Below, piece by piece: positions 63,713 to 64,000 of a stretch of DNA of 64,000 nt. Every line of letters starts with the position of its first letter. Within the stretch, counting starts at the first letter, position 1. The notes beneath the pieces are model-generated. The model searched no databases and had not been told where the DNA came from. It worked only from the letters and a program-made list of their open reading frames with translations. Position numbers and translations under genes: made by a program. Origin of the DNA: Mucilaginibacter mallensis (GTDB taxonomy: Bacteria; Bacteroidota; Bacteroidia; Sphingobacteriales; Sphingobacteriaceae); contig NZ_LT629740.1 of NCBI RefSeq assembly GCF_900105165.1, forward strand, positions 3,906,001 through 3,970,000, given 5' to 3'.

Positions 63713-64000
63713 CTATTTGTTATTTACATTATCAGCCGTCGCATGACTCTTATTTGGGAAGTAAAGTAGCTGTTGGATCTGTGGGTAGTTGTCCGTCATA
63801 TAAAAGCGAAAGGTATCGGCCGGAAGACTGAGTTTGGCGCCAATGCGCCTGTTGGTCGCGTCGAAGGCTTTGGCGGCTTTTAAACTTCCTTTTCAGTTCG
63901 CTGCTTTCAGCGCGGTAAGTCATTAGGTCGTTGCTGCTCAGCCGGCCTGTATCTTTTTGCTGATATTGGCGCACCTGCCGGGTTAACTCGAGGTTATCAA
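63713..64000 (-). pseudogene. 3' end of an unidentified gene with an apparent frameshift
   Basis: From the right edge the minus strand reads DNLELTRQVRQYQQKDTGRL and continues SSNDLMTYRAESSELKRKFK. The frame then becomes poor. One base later, the next frame continues with protein-like sequence AAKAFDATNRRIGAKLSLPA then DTFRFYMTDNYPQIQQLLYF and ends PNKSHATADNVNNK with a TAG at 63713-63715. The switch lies at the AAAA run 63878-63881: three A instead of four would join both parts in one frame. Family not recognised. Either a decayed gene, a sequencing slip, or, less likely, programmed frameshifting. Confidence 0.4.

Noticed and set aside
63574..63831. Plus-strand TTG-initiated frame of 85 codons at the right edge
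   Set aside because: Its second half runs antisense over the better supported minus-strand gene end, it begins with TTG without a ribosome-binding site, and no motif is recognisable.

Overview
The window looks like a chromosomal segment of a soil or plant-associated Bacteroidota. The Sphingobacteriaceae, for example Mucilaginibacter or Pedobacter, are the best guess. Three things point there: two SusC/SusD pairs, two giant hybrid two-component regulators (HTCS), and a type IX secretion (T9SS) signature, namely a PorP/SprF-like protein beside an enzyme with a type B sorting domain. Almost every gene is a secreted carbohydrate-active enzyme or a partner of one. I saw no tRNA, rRNA, CRISPR array or insertion sequence.

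Layout. 1-2225 holds the start of an ECF sigma factor, a small HTH-like protein and a PorP/SprF protein. 2422-4629 is a T9SS-sorted GH28-like beta-helix protein with a ricin-type lectin domain. It sits behind a relict of a lost HTCS/SusC junction (4642-5051). 5119-23400 is PUL1: a minus-strand SusC-SusD-small protein-GH43 operon followed by GH51 and GH29, the regulator HTCS1, and a divergent plus-strand arm of GH16, GH29 and GH27. The mixture fits a galactan with arabinose, fucose and galactose side groups, such as a type II arabinogalactan; this is inference. 23467-63271 is PUL2, all on the minus strand: SusC-SusD-surface glycan-binding protein-PL38; HTCS2; an esterase-PL38-esterase operon; a long operon of GH97 remnant, GH120-like, PL38, DUF4350-like, GH88, FucP-like permease, serine hydrolase, GH43 and esterase; then LacI, ROK kinase, GH97, GH28-like, GH43 and GH2 genes. 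Three PL38-type lyases, a GH88 unsaturated-uronyl hydrolase and three paralogous alpha/beta hydrolases suggest an esterified, branched, uronic-acid-rich glycan, glucuronan-like or glucuronic-acid-containing. 63713-64000 is the 3' end of an unrelated, apparently frameshifted gene.

Regulation. Each PUL appears to have its own operator. PUL1: AGCGYAT-type direct repeats exactly 21 bp apart lie upstream of SusC1 and of the divergent GH16 gene, and a decayed copy lies in the relict. PUL2: a G-run, then 12 bp on GGTCAAACAA, then a second G-run (direct repeat of about 21-23 bp) lies upstream of six transcription units, with a seventh copy inverted. Both architectures suit the AraC-type output domains of the two HTCS proteins.

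The points most worth following are the two operator families, the relict SusC/HTCS junction, the GH120-like protein that lacks the known catalytic pair, the truncated GH97, and PUL2 as a possible new uronan-degrading system.
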